Below, in pieces: positions 13,973 through 26,280 of a stretch of DNA of 64,000 bases (position 1 is its first letter; each line of letters opens with the position of its first letter). Source of the stretch: Rostratula benghalensis (lineage: Eukaryota > Chordata > Aves > Charadriiformes > Rostratulidae); the NCBI GenBank assembly GCA_013399305.1, contig VXAI01000097.1, positions 350,263-414,262 on the forward strand. Direction: 5' to 3'. The translations under genes were made by a program, and so were the position numbers. Below the pieces are notes generated by a model. The model was not told the origin of the DNA. It saw nothing but the letters and a program-made list of their open reading frames with translations, and did not search any database.

Positions 13973-14036
13973 AATGGATGGATGGATGGACAGATGGATG
14001 GATGAATGGGTGGATGGATGAATGGGTGGAAGGATG
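13973..14036. repeat. (GGAT)n-type tetranucleotide microsatellite
   Basis: About 64 bp of imperfect GATG/GGAT repeats with GAAT and GGGT variants, starting seven bases after the CR1 tail. The tract opens minus-strand frames rich in histidine, proline and serine that have no coding meaning. Confidence 0.95.
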
Positions 14037-14604
14037 AAATCTTTAGCCCTTCTCCATGGCCTGACTGCTGTCACCTCAACCACCTCCACATGACTGGGAA
14101 TATCTGAAGAGCCATACAAGGGTACATGAGGAACTGTAGAAGACAACTAATGGCAAGGTAGTTTTGTAAGCAGTTCTTTGAAAGTGTCCAAGTAAGGGAT
14201 AATTTATGCATGGTACATAAGCCTGAGGCCAGAAATAAATATTCCTTAGTATGGGCCTGTATCTTAAAATGTTTAAGGAAGCCTAATATTGCATCAGTCC
14301 AATGGGGTTATCATGACCTGTGAAGACCACCTTCTAATCATACCAAGACCACCTGGCAGCTCTAAAATTGTTCAGACTTAACAAGACACAAAGATATCTT
14401 AAATCTCTCAGGTTTCTCAGCACTGTCAGTTCTTATAGATGCCTGTATAGAACCTCACTCCTGTATCGTAAGGGCTTTAGCATAGTGTCTTCCCTTTTTG
14501 CAACTTCGTCTAGCACAATATTAATGCTATTAGAATACATATATAGGACAACTGCAGATAATAAATAGTAATGTGTGCTGAATAGGTCAGCATTTTTCTA
14601 ATAT
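14037..14604. other. Unrecognised spacer
   Basis: Unique-looking AT-rich DNA between the microsatellite and the solo LTR. No gene or repeat was recognised. Confidence 0.5.
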
Positions 14605-15640
14605 TGTGTTTGGGTGAAAATGTGTCTACAAGGGTGCCTTCTGCAAGAAGCTGCTAGAAGCTACCCCTATATCTAATAGAACCAATGCCATCTGTCTCCA
14701 AGACAGACCTATTGCTGGCCAAGGCTGAGCCCACCAGCTATGGTAGTAGTGCCTCTGTGATAACATATTTAAGAAAGAGAGGAAATACCTGCTGCACGGA
14801 CCAACACCAGCACAGAGAGGAGTGAGAATAAGTGAAAGAAACAACCCTACAGACAGTGAAGAAGGAAGGGAAGGAGGTACTCCAGGCGATGGAGCAGAGA
14901 TTCCCCTGAAGCCCATGGAGGTTAACAGTGGAGCAGATATCCAAACTCTAGCCTGTGGAAGACCCCACACCAAAGCAGGTGGATACCCAAAGGAGGCTGT
15001 GATCCCAGGAAAGCCTGCACAGGACCACACTCCTAGCAGGATTTGTGGACCCATGGAGAAAAGAATCCACACAGAACCAGATTTGCCAGCAGGACATGTG
15101 ACCCTGTGGAAAGGACTCAAAGTGGAGCAGTCCATTTCTGAAAGGCTACAGCCAATGGAAAAATTCACACTGGAGAAATTTGTGCAGGACTATTTCCCAC
15201 AGGAGGGACTCCATGCTGGAGCAGGGGAAGGATGGATCCTCAGAAGGATCTTCCTCCTGAGGAAGAAGGAACAGCAGAGAAAACGTATGATGAACCAACC
15301 ACTACTCCCATTCCACATGTACCACTGAAGAAGAGGAGTTAGATAAATTCGAGAGTTAAATTGAGCCCAGGAAGAAGGGAGGGGTGGGGGTAAGGTGTTT
15401 TAAGGTTTGATTTTATTTTATATTTACTCTGCTCTGATCTGATTGATAATAAATTAAACTATTTTTTCCCTAAGATGAGCCTGTTTTGTCCACAACAGTA
15501 ATTGGCCAGTGATTTCTCCCTGCCCTCACCTTGACCAACAAGTCTTTCATTACATCTTCTCTCCCCTGTCCAGCTGAGGAGGGGAGCGGTAAAATAGCTT
15601 TTGTGTGCACCTGATGTCCAGCCAGAGTCAACCCACCATA
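14605..15640 (+). mobile_element. Solo LTR of an avian ERVL-like endogenous retrovirus (copy 1)
   Basis: A non-coding long terminal repeat of about 1,036 bp, recognised as a family common in birds. It starts TGTGTTTGGG. A TATTTAA box lies at 14766-14772, consistent with a U3 promoter. Imperfect short tandem units fill about 14885-15230. An AATAAA poly(A) signal at 15448-15453 is followed by a GT-rich stretch, and the terminal block AGTCAACCCACC leads into ATA at 15640, where CA would be usual. No gag, pol or env sequence adjoins either side, so it is a solo LTR left by LTR-LTR recombination. Flanking pentamers AATAT (left) and GATAC (right) agree at three of five bases and differ by two transitions, a weak candidate for an aged target-site duplication. 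Frames at 14822-15328 (plus) and 14626-15168 (minus) are by-products of its GC-rich content. Confidence 0.85.
14885..15230 (+). repeat. Imperfect tandem units inside the LTR
   Basis: Variants of a GGAGCAG/CCTGTGG/GGAC-containing unit of roughly 40 bp recur along the U3/R part of the LTR. Related units occur in the minus-strand LTR at 49.8-50.0 kb, so they belong to the family and did not arise locally. Confidence 0.6.
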
Positions 15641-16499
15641 GATACTAGGATTTTTAGTGTGTGCACCGCCTGTATTATCACAATCAGTCAAAAAGTCTCC
15701 CAATTGGCCTGTTTGAGGACCTTTCCTAAGGAGTGGGTAATTCACAGTATTAAATTATTTAAAGAATTATTTAAAGTCTGGTGGGTTTTTTGTTTGTTTG
15801 TTTGTTTGGTTTGGTTTGGTTTGGATTTTTTTCCTGCTGAGCCTCGGAATGTTGTTCTGACAGGTACAAATTATTGGAGGGATAATTTTTTGTGGAGCAC
15901 TCATTTTAGGTACACAACAATATATATACAGACACAAAAGCTCTTTGGATAGAAATGGTCTTTGGTCTTAATATCAAAAGAATTGCTTTCTCCCCACTCC
16001 CCCCAAGTTTTAGAGAAACAATTTTATAAAAACTTTTTAGAAATAGGTTTAAAAGTGTTTTCTATTGTACCTTTGCAGCAGGTAGAAACTTTTGATTAAT
16101 CATGTTCCTCCCTGGTCATCCCTGGGGATGTGAACAATCATTTTGACAGAAGGTGATCAGGGATGGGATCCATCTTCAGTCATCCAAAATTAGGGCAACT
16201 AGTCTAAGCTAACTGCCTAAGCTCCCTTTGTAAGACAGGAATAGAGAGTAATATGGGCCCAGTGTGCCTTGTCCCATCTCCCAGATACTATTTTGGAATG
16301 GTGTAAACCAGCCACTAGCAGTGCAGTGTCTTCAAGTGCACAGTTGAGGAAGCATAGATTATTGGTTTAGACAGCTCAAGTTAGCTATCAAGTCTTCCTC
16401 AAGATGTATCAAATGTTGTAAAGGAGACAGTATAACTTGTTTTGTAGTCCTCATCTAAACATTAACAACCATTAACTGTTTAGTTGAATAGTTGAAGAA
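15641..16499. other. Spacer with a T/G-rich simple repeat
   Basis: Apart from the tract at 15783-15832, this is unrecognised DNA between the LTR and the CR1 copy. Confidence 0.5.
15783..15832. repeat. (GTTT)n followed by (GGTTT)n simple repeat
   Basis: Four GTTT units pass into three or four GGTTT units and then a T run. The unit length changes from four to five bases within one tract, as expected from slippage with point mutation. Confidence 0.9.
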
Positions 16500-18140
16500 C
16501 TCAGCAGATTTCAGTGACTATGGCACTATGGAAAAATGAAGCCCCCATAATCCAAAGGGAAATGTTTAGTGACTTGCTACACAACTTGGACACACATGAG
16601 TTTATGGGGCCAGATGGGATCCACCCAAGGGTACTGTGGGACCTAGCAGAAGCGTTCACCAAGCCCCTTTTCATCATTACTAAATGATGGTCCTGGCTAA
16701 CCAGGGAGATTTCAGTTGACTGGAAGTTAGCAAATGTGATGTCCATCTAGAAGAAGGGCTGCAAGGATGATCCAGGGAACTACAGTCCTCTCTCACCTCA
16801 GTGCCAGGGAAGGTTATGGACCAGATCTTCCTGAGTGCCATCATACTGCATGTACCGCGCAACCAGGCAATCAGTCCCAATCAGCATAGGCTCATGAAAG
16901 GCAGGTCCTGCTTGACTAACCTGATCTCCTTGTATGACAAGGAGATGCTCTTAGTGGATGAAATAAAGGCCATGGATGTTGTTTACCTGGACTCTAGTAA
17001 AGCCTTTGGCACCATTGCCCACAATGTACTCCTGGAGAAATTGACTGCTTATGGCTTGGACAGATGTTCTCCTTGCTGGGTAAAAAAAAAACTGTCTGGA
17101 TGGCTGGGCCCAAATAGTTGTGGTGAATTATAAATGAAGTTAAATTCAGTTGGTGGCTGGTCACAAGTGGTGTTCCCCAAGACTCAGTATCAGGGCCAGT
17201 TCTCTTTAATATCTTTGCCAATGATCTGGACAAGGTTATGGAATGTACCTTTAGTAAGTTTGCAGACAACACCAAGCTAGGCAGAAGTGTTGACCTGCTT
17301 GCGGGTATCCGGGATCTACAGAGGGATCTGGGCAGACTGGCTTGATGGGTCGAGGCCAACAGTGTGATTCAAAAAAGCCAAGTGCCGGGTCCTGCACTTA
17401 GATCACAGAAATCCTATACAACATTACAGGCTTGGGGAAGAGTGGATGGAAAGCTGTCCATCAGAAAAGGAACTGGGGCTATTGGTCCACAGCAGCTGAA
17501 CATGAGCCAATAGTATGACCTGTTGGCCTTGAAGACCAATAGCATTCTGGCTTGTATCAGAAATAGTGTGACCCTCAGGACTAGGGAAGTGATCGTCCCC
17601 CTATACTGGCACTGGTGAGGCCACACCTTAAATACTGTGCCCAGTTTTGGGCTCTTCACTACAAGAAAGACATTGAGGTGCTGGAGCATGTGCAAAGAAG
17701 GGCAATGAAGCTAGTGAAGGGTCTAGAGCGCTAATCTTATGACGAGTGACTGAGGGAACTGGGGGACTTTAGCCTGGAGCAAAGGAGGCTCAGGGCAGAC
17801 CTTATCCTTCTCTACGACTACCTGAAATTATGTTGTAGTGAGGTGGGTGTTGGTCTCTTTTCTTGAGTAACAAGTGATAGAGGAAGAAGAAATGGCCTCA
17901 AGTTATGCTAGAGGAAATTTAGATTGGATATTTGGAAAAGTCTTCACTGAAAGCATTATCAAGCACTGGAACAGGCTGGGCAGGGAAATGGTTGAATCAC
18001 CATCTCTGGAGGTATTTAAAAGATGTGTAAATGTGGCACTTAGGGACATGGTTTAGTGATGGACTTGGCAGTGCTAGATTAAAAATTGACCTTGATGATT
18101 TTAAAAGTCTTTTCCAATCTAAGTGATTCTGTGATTCTGA
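16500..18140 (+). mobile_element. CR1 LINE, 5'-truncated, with reverse-transcriptase region and 3' end
   Basis: This is the longest transposon in the window. It covers the reverse-transcriptase part of ORF2, the ORF2 C-terminal region and the 3' untranslated region, ending in GTGATTCTGTGATTCTGA at 18140. In broken frames one reads the CR1 blocks GPDGIHPRVL (about 16602-16631), YLDSSKAF (16984-17007), [11 protein letters not shown] (about 17165-17200) and KFADNTKL (17256-17279), then the C-terminal region and the CACTGGAACAGGCTGGG block near 17960. Stop codons and frameshifts interrupt it throughout. The 5' end, including the endonuclease domain, is missing. The 16500 boundary is approximate and could be off by some tens of bases. 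Confidence 0.93.
16536..17760 (+). pseudogene. CR1 ORF2 reverse-transcriptase remnant
   Basis: The frame opens with the EAPIIQREMF-type segment at about 16539 and meets a stop near 16683. A 110-codon piece remains open at 16801-17133. In motif A the first aspartate (codon 16990-16992, YLDSS) is kept, but the aspartate of the AFD triplet is glycine (codon 17008-17010). In motif C the expected FADD is FADN: codon 17068-equivalent position 17268-17270 is AAC, which replaces the second catalytic aspartate by asparagine. An A run near 17082-17091 and further indels shift the frame. No active enzyme can be made from it. Confidence 0.88.
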
Positions 18141-21100
18141 AAGATACTATTCAAAAACAGGAAAGGAAGTTGACAAGAACCCTATTTACTTTCATGTCTG
18201 TAACTCCAACCCTGACATTAGGTTTTATGTGGCAGTATATGGACAGTATTTATTAAGAGAGACCGCTACTTCAGATGTCAGAGGAAGATGTAGGGTTACT
18301 TCTGTAATACCTTTTTTCAATGTAACTATTTTCAACAAGGCTTATTCAGGAGAATAGAGGAGAAATGGCCATCCCTATTACTGAATGTCAACAAAATGGT
18401 ATGGATGGAAACAATTGTCTCACTATCTAATACTGGCTCATTGGCCCTTGACATTTTTATTTTTACTTTTTGAACATGTTTCCACAAGTTAACTCTTCTG
18501 GTTGCTGACATTTTATGGGTATAGTACATCATAGGTTACTAAGATATACCTTGGGAAGCAGAACGTACAATAATTGCACCTGCTGACAATAACATCATGC
18601 CCTTCCCCACAGAGCTGCAACAGTTAGGGAGGCAAAGAAGTGTTGTATATATCTCTTTATGTTCAGGTGCTTAAGATCATTGCTTTGACAAAGCCATTAT
18701 GATTATTTTGAGGAACAAGTCCACAATTATATGAACATCAGGACAAGTTCACAAGACACTATATTCAACAGTACAGTGGTGTTTCTTCTGTGTTTTCTTG
18801 CCAGAAATGTATTTTACAATGTTTATCTGAGACCTGTAGTAGATATTAAGACATATCAGCAGAGATATGTTAAAATATTATCAATTGCTTATTTTACATT
18901 TCTGTTACAATGCACACTTTTGTAATATTTAGCAATTTAGCATGATTTTAAAAGTGCAAATGCATGTGCTTCATTGAAATTATAATAAATTAATATGCAT
19001 ATTTACTCTCATTCCTTAAGTTTTCAGCTGCAGTAATGTTACAGATCATAAATTCTTTCTGCCACTAATACCTAATCACCCAGGTAATAATTTATACCGC
19101 AATATTGAGGTGAATACACCTTATCCAATACATCATTGCTGCAGACCTGTCACATATTTCATACATTTGTTGAAAGTTCAGGTCCCTGCCCTGTGTTTTC
19201 AAGCTCATTGATACATTAGCATATGCTTTCTTCCTGTTCTGTCCTCTAGAAGTCTAATTCTTGACTACAGCAGAGAGAGAGAAAGACACCTTTCTTGAGA
19301 ATTTTCTGTAATAGCAAACTTTGATCTAGAGAAGAAAACACAGCTGACTGGGATAAAAGTAGTCTTTTGTGGATGTTGAATAAAAAATATCCTTGAATTC
19401 CGTAAACTGTTGGATTAGTGGGACTATAGCGAATTATGTGACTTAAATCTTGCTCCTTTACATGTGGGAGTGAGGGCTTCTATCTTTATGTAAAAAGATC
19501 TACACCGGGAGAATTGTGTGTTGCATGCTCGTGTGCCTACTGATATTGTGGTAAAAAAGCAAATTTTGGGTTGACATGGCTTTAATATATTAATCCACAG
19601 CAAAGTGGTGCAAAAGTTCCAGTATATATTTCTGGGATATAAACATGAGTGAGTTTGTAAGGCAGCAAGTTGCTGTATAGAAGTGGCTCTGAATACATGA
19701 CTGTCATATTAGTTTGAAAATATGTGCATTATCACCTGACAACAACTAAAGACTATGACCCACCAAAAATACTAAAACTTTTGTTTAGACGCATGTGGTT
19801 TGTATGCCCTTAGTTGAAACATCATGATGCAGCTGGAGCCCTGGTGATATTAATTTTCTAAACCAAAGCTGCTCTACCAAGCAAATTTATTTTCTCAAAA
19901 CTAAGAAGTAAATCAAGTTTGAAAATAATTTCCTCTCACAAAAAAAAGGTTAAAAAGGGTTCAAAAAGGTTAAAAAAGGATATGGTCATGAAATAAAAAT
20001 ACCTGAATTTCTCTCTGGAAATTAGTTTTATTAAAATAAAACTAAGAGTTAAACAGGGAAGAGACTAGAAGAACAATTGTTCTGTATTAGCTAAATCAAG
20101 ATTGTTCATACTATATCAGTCTTGGTTTGTAACGCATGCTGTCAATAAGAACTCTTTTAAAATGACATTGTCCAATAGGAAGGGCAGAAAATTTCAATAG
20201 GCTTTCAAATAATTCAGTAACTGTTAGGAAATTTATCTATGTAACATCTTTGGATGTATAACTGTTCCTGGTTCCTTAATCTGTTCAGTCTTAAAAGAAT
20301 TAAAAAGAAATCTCAACTGAAGAGTTTCTATTGATCTAATTTTAATGAAGCATTCAACAGTTTCAAATAAATGGATATATTCTTTAGTGTCTAGGGAAGA
20401 TGGAGAGTGAATAAAAGCTCTTTATGTTCCTATCAGTATAGTTGATCTAAAAGCTTTATTTCCATCCCGCAGGGAATTCTGACGTTGTAAATTTTTTTTA
20501 ATTATTTGGATTGAAAAATAAAAGCGTAGTTGTTTCTTGCTCAGGAGAAATTTTGAAAAAAAAAATCACTTAAGCATTACTGTGTTTGATTTTCCTGAGT
20601 TTGCATTCCCATGTGATAAAAAGACTATAACACAGAATATCAAGTCTAATATTAAAGTGAAATTAAATAATAAAGTTTGAATGAAACATCTCTTTCCTAC
20701 TGAAGTAAGTGTGCATTACTAACCTAAAACTATTTCATAGTTTTCCTTCAAAAATATTACTGATATATTTGTACTTATAATGAAAAAAATTGTTGCAGAT
20801 TTATTTATAAGAACATTAAAAGAGTAATTCCCTGTTCCATAGGAGACAATGGAGATGTTTATGTATTTAAGGGGTAATTTCTTTCCCCACATTTTGAAAA
20901 AAACCTTTAAGGAACTGGGGCTGATGGCTGACGCGAGATAAATTATTTTCTCAAGACTGTTTCTTCTGATTGTTTTCTTTAAATATTGAATGTTACTTTT
21001 CAGTGATTTAGTACGATTATAGGATTACAAAGAGCATTTTTATTTGTTAATCAGGTACAAACCTTTCCAATTAGTCAATTGAATCTGTTGATGTCAATAG

Positions 21101-22925
21101 AAGTTTTTTAATATGAGTCTAACTCATTTTCAGCAGAACTAGAATTATTTTTTTAATTTTCTGCCAGTTCTAAAAATAATTGCTTTCAGCACATCCAACA
21201 TTTTTTTACCAAGTTTTCAGAGGAAAATAATTTCAAGAAAAATTCCTCTCCAGAAAAATCATGATTTTGTATACATAAAGTGGAAGGAAATTTCAACATG
21301 AAAATGCAAAAGATTTTTTTAAAAAAAAAAAAAAATAAATTGACTTCTAGCTACCTAGTCAGCCTGAAATAATTTTCTTTCATCAGCCTGCATTTTCAGC
21401 TACACAGATATTTCAGCTGAAAATATTTACCCTGTTCTATTTCTCAGTTTTATCCAAATACTCTTAGAACAAAGAATCTTGGCTTGCTTCCTCTCATCTC
21501 AGTTCCCCCCCACCTTGCTGAAGTTGTTGATCAAATAGCTTGCCTAAGGTTTTGCATAGCAACTGTGTCTCCAGTAGCCACAAATGCAAATGCATGTGTT
21601 CTCTCTATGCAGGCCGAAGAGCTGATAGCGTCCATAGACACTTGAATGTAGTTGATAAGCACATCTTATTTAGAAGGGAATTGATTGCACGGTCCTTTGA
21701 GGCTGGTTCTCTTAGTTCCTTAGTCCATGTGATTATCAGTCTGGCAAAGCAATTGGAGGCTGCTGAAGTGTAAAATAAGACCAATTCACCCCATAATTCT
21801 ATTGCAGACTCTGCTTGTTTTTCTTGTCTGCCAAGTTATTGGGGAAGAATTAATTCCTCTCCAAGAATAATAACATTCTTCATGGTTATCAGAGGACTGG
21901 GTTAACTGTCTTGTTAGCTTTAGATGCCACAGATGAATTGTCTTTCAGGAACAACTGGTATTTGGAACATAGTTTGTGAAAACCTTTGCTTTTAGAAGGC
22001 TGTTTTCCATTGTTAACTGTTATAGGATGGATGTATTAGTCTATTCCAGTTCTCTGTTTTCCAGTAAGGTACCCTTTGTAGTGTCATTTTGAGGTTATTT
22101 TGGAGACTCAGGTTCAGCATGGGCTCTTCTGGGCTTCATTCTCTGGTTCAGCACACTAAGAGGTCGAGTAGGAATGTTTTCTTCCCTACTTGTTGAGAAA
22201 AATCAGAAAGAAGAGCGATTTACATGACACGGACAAAATATTCGTTTACAAAAAATCTGCTGGGAATGAACTTGAAAGCAGAAAGCTAAGACCTTTTGAT
22301 AGAAACTATACATAAACTAGTCCTACAAGCTAGTGAAGCATGGTGGTGAAAAAAACATTTAGCTGGTTATTCTACAAGACTTTGGATTTTTAGCTAAAAG
22401 CATCCTTAAAGGCTGACAGAATGACACTCCAGCCAGGGATGCTTCTGTAGTGTGAAGCACAGGAAAACAGATTTTTTTTGTTCCTTTTGCATGAAAATGA
22501 ATCTTTCAATCACTGCTGAGAAATTTTCATGGGATTTGGAAATTTTAACTTTCTACATTTGGTTGTCCTTATATTTGAGGGCTTAGCATGTGTCTCCTTA
22601 ATATTTCTGTGATTGCATACTGGGATACTAATAAGAATGAGTAAAATGAATATGGACTAATGGAATGATTTTATTTTTAAGGAAAAAATACAAATGAGAT
22701 CAAACTGCAGTCTGTGTGCCTCCCTTTGCTCCACTGGTTCATCTTTGAGTCAGTTGCTTTCTAAATCTTACATATGCCCTTTAAAGAATACGAAAAGTGA
22801 CTACCTGATCTTATAGCATTTGTTCCCACCTTTTGCATGCTGGTTTAGTTCTTGAGGTACCGTGGCAGTGTGCTCTTCTCCCTCCCCTCCCTGCTCCCCC
22901 TCAAGCCCTAACCATCAGTGGGAGC
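18141..22925. other. Unrecognised AT-rich DNA
   Basis: About 4.8 kb without a recognisable gene, RNA or dated transposon. Low-complexity patches include AGGTTAAAAAGG-type repeats near 19945-19980 and a T7-A15 junction at 21314-21335. A 77-codon frame at 21540-21773 has no known motif and no supporting context. Confidence 0.55.
21314..21335. repeat. T7-A15 homopolymer junction
   Basis: Seven T are followed directly by fifteen A. This is a self-complementary low-complexity site, and no transposon body is attached. Confidence 0.9.
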
Positions 22926-23550
22926 TGTGATGGGTTGCACCTTGACTTTGGAGGATGGCTCACAACACAGCCAAAACCACTGCCTGTAGTGGGGAGCTAC
23001 ATATTTTGTTCCCATGTAATTATCACTGTAAGTCAATTATCTTACTGTAAAAATAGTGGACAGCCCAAGAGCCCATTGAGCTCTCCTGCATGGCAGTGGG
23101 CTGCACACCAGGATCTCCCTTTGAGTGGGGACACATAAGGTTACATCTCAAGGTTAAGAGATTGCTTGCTGCAACAGATTCTTGGCGAGTGAGTGCTAAA
23201 ATTTAAAATCTTTGCTAAGTGATATAAAGGATTGATTAATCATATATAATCCGTTAGAAATAAACCATTGACTAAGTCTGGAACTAGGATTGAATCCAGG
23301 CAAACCTAGACTCCTCTCTGAGAAGGACTTTAAAAAACAAGAGGGTCATTTCTGAACCTTGTGACTCAACGAGAGGGTCTCCCTGACAGCTTGTCTGACC
23401 CTGTCCTCTATGCAGTCAATAACCAAGTGTGCCGTGCCATTGAATCTTGTAAAAAACTGTTGCATTCACTACTAACTTTGTTAAATTACTGTTTTATATT
23501 AATAAATATTTCACTTCTCTCTTACAAATGAAATTAATCACTCTGTGACA
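22926..23550 (+). mobile_element. Solo LTR of a second avian ERVL-like family
   Basis: A 625-bp element starting TGTGATGGGTTGC and ending CTCTGTGACA, so the canonical TG...CA ends are kept. A TATAAA box lies at 23223-23228 and an AATAAA poly(A) signal at 23501-23506, which gives the U3-R-U5 order on the plus strand. I recognise the block around 23190-23550 (AATTTAAAATCTTTGCTAAG and GAAATAAACCATTGACTAAG) as a recurrent avian LTR. No internal retroviral sequence adjoins it. The flanks GGAGC and GGTAC agree at three of five bases, a weak sign of a target-site duplication. It seems better preserved than the LTRs at 14.6 and 49.4 kb, judged from memory of the family and not from an alignment. The 22833-23138 frame crosses its 5' edge and is not a gene. 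Confidence 0.8.
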
Positions 23551-26280
23551 GGTACTCATCCAGGAAATGACATATCTGCATTATGGCTTCTTCTTAAATT
23601 TCAAGATGACAACCTTTTCTATCAGAATCTCAAAACTGTTGCTCGAATCAAGACTATAAACTATCCTAAGTCCAACCTTACCTTCTCCCCCATGAGAAAT
23701 AAGCCTACGGATGCTAAGTAATGGCATGACAGGGAAAGAAACAAGAGGTAATTTAAGTCCAATCGACTGTTTGTGCCACTCAGCAGGGAAATGTTTTTTT
23801 TTTTTCTTGGTGGTTTTTATTTTTTTTTAATTATATATAAGAAGTATATGATTGTAAAGAACCTGGATTTCAAAATTTTGCTGCCTTTTCCTGAGTTCTT
23901 TAGTCCATGTAAGGTAGGTTAAAATACCTTCAGTGTCTTAAACTTCCACAGGACCACAAGGGAATATTCCACTTGCATGCATGTGATGATTGCTGTTGTT
24001 TTTTCTTCCTTAGAAATATATATTTAAATTTCCTTGCTGCCTCACAGTTCCCACACAATGTTTGCTTGATTGTATATTCTTTGTGCTCTGCGTTTGGTTT
24101 GTCTCTCTAGAGTGAGGTCCTACAAGCGATGTTAATAGACCATCCTCCCAAGAGGAATTTATAGATAATTTTCTTTGGCACCTGAAAGATTTATGACCAA
24201 AATATTAAACATGAATAGGAAACACAGTTTAATTCTATAGATATGTGCTGATTTATTTATACGTGGATAGAGCAGTCCAAGATGCCAATTTTGCTTCAGA
24301 TTTCTGCTCACATATATATAGGCAGGCAGCAATTTCAGCTCAAGGCTAGGTGCGAAACACTCTTACATTCAACTCATTAACAGTACAGTACCAAGTTCTT
24401 CCACAGTTTTTGATGAAGCTTTTGGGGGCAGACCCAGAAAAGTTTGTGAGCTGTACCTGTCTGCCGTATTCAGACTACATTAGGAACTTCATGTCACCAA
24501 AGCAACACTTAAAGTATCATTAGTGGGCCTCAGCAGGATAATCCAAACCACTTAAATCAGCAGTCTAGACTCTGTAAGTAGACAGTAGAGAGAGGTAAGC
24601 CCCCCTCAGGGTATATGAGTACTTGCTTTGGTTAGTAAACTATTTCTCTCCCATTACACCTTGGAGCGTATATACCTACTTCAATGTTACCATTTACTGA
24701 GTAAGAGGCACCTTGCAGCCAGCCAAAAAATAGCAGCCCCAGTCTAAGCTGAAAGATTGCAGAGTAACCCTTGCCTGGAAGAGCATATAACCTGATGGTT
24801 TGTGTTGTTTGTTGTGGGTTTTTTTCCTGAAAAATTACAGTAAAGTATAGTAAAACAACATCTTATTTTTGACCTCTTTCACACAAGTTGTAAAAAATTG
24901 GCAGTACACAGAACTATCAAAATAAACAATGATTTACTCCTTCATAATGCAATTTAAATGTTATTTTTCTGCTGCAGGAACAGCAGCAAATACCACTGTT
25001 TCCTGGAGCTTATCTCCATATTCCTGCATTGTGATATTTCAAGTATTTTCTTATATCTGTCAATCCTCTCTTCCAGCTATTGGGCTTTCTCCTGCTCTGC
25101 ACGCTTTGTTATCCAAGCGACTTTACAGTTTCATTCAGCACTTGACAGTCCTCGTATAGTACTTGTTTTTTCACTCATAGAGAATGATGCACACAATGAT
25201 TCTGACAAAGTCTTAACACATATTTTAATGCTGCTAACCTTGTTTGCTGTTCCTCTTTGTATGTCTCCTGTGTTTTAGTTGACTCTTTTCCTAGTGTGTG
25301 TAAACTATACTTCAAACTCTCTCTCACAGCTAGTCTTTTAAGGGATCTCAGATTAAATTCAATATCTGTTAATTTCCAAGAATGCTCCTGTAAATTATAA
25401 CAAACTAACATCATGCTCCAAAAGGCTCACTGCTTGTCAAGTTATTTTTAAAAATATCTTCTAAATGTACTCTGAGGTTTATTTTAACTTTTCACAGACC
25501 TTCAAATAACACCAACATCCAACACTGTGATTGTTAAGAAATAAAAATTTGATGCTACTTGCTAAACTTGCAAAGTGGTTTAAGGCGATATTGTTTTGGA
25601 CTAGGTATTTTTTTCTGAAAAGGAAAGCTAACGCGTGATGGTGTATAGTTCATGACATGAGTACTAATATATTCTGTGTCCAGGCAGTGAGTGAGGCTGC
25701 CAAATTTTTGATGCTCAGTATTCTGCTCTGTTACTACCAACATTATATTCAGAGTAGAATTCAGGTTTCTGCTTTCTCTGTTATAGGCACTTCTGTATTA
25801 TCGTGGACTTAGTCCATCTTAAAATGATGATCATGAATCTCAGTGGTGTTTGAGAGCTTGCAGTGCTGATTAACAAAGGCCTGCTGCTATTCTGAAGTGC
25901 ACTGAAGTATGTAATTAAACATTTTTTTTTCTCCAGATTTGAGCTTAGTTTTGAAATAAGGGTGGTTTGATTGAAAACTCAGCTTTGTGAAATGGTTGAG
26001 TTCTCCCCAAGCTAAAGCCAGGTTCAGAAAACTGATGATATAGTTAAAAGAGCTTGAGCTTAAAGTATTAATAGGAGGACTTCAGTGCTGACACTACCTT
26101 TAAACTCATCCAAGGTCCTACAATTCATGATGACTGCACTTTCATTTCAACATGATATAAAATATGCAAATGTCTTGGCTATGCTTATTCTCTCAGTAGA
26201 CACCCAAATGAACATGAGCCAGCAACGCAGCCTTGAGGCTACAACACACCTTTGCTATATCTAGTCCTGAAAGACATGAA
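23551..26280. other. Unrecognised AT-rich DNA
   Basis: The segment contains T runs near 23795-23830 and frames of up to about 106 codons at 24929-25278 and 25175-25414 on opposite strands. None has a recognisable domain. Confidence 0.5.

Noticed and set aside
14626..15328. Overlapping 180-codon minus and 168-codon plus frames as possible genes
   Set aside because: Both lie inside a recognised LTR and are kept open by its GC-rich tandem units.
24929..25414. Frames of 76-106 codons on opposite strands
   Set aside because: They overlap each other, have no known motifs and no transcript signals.
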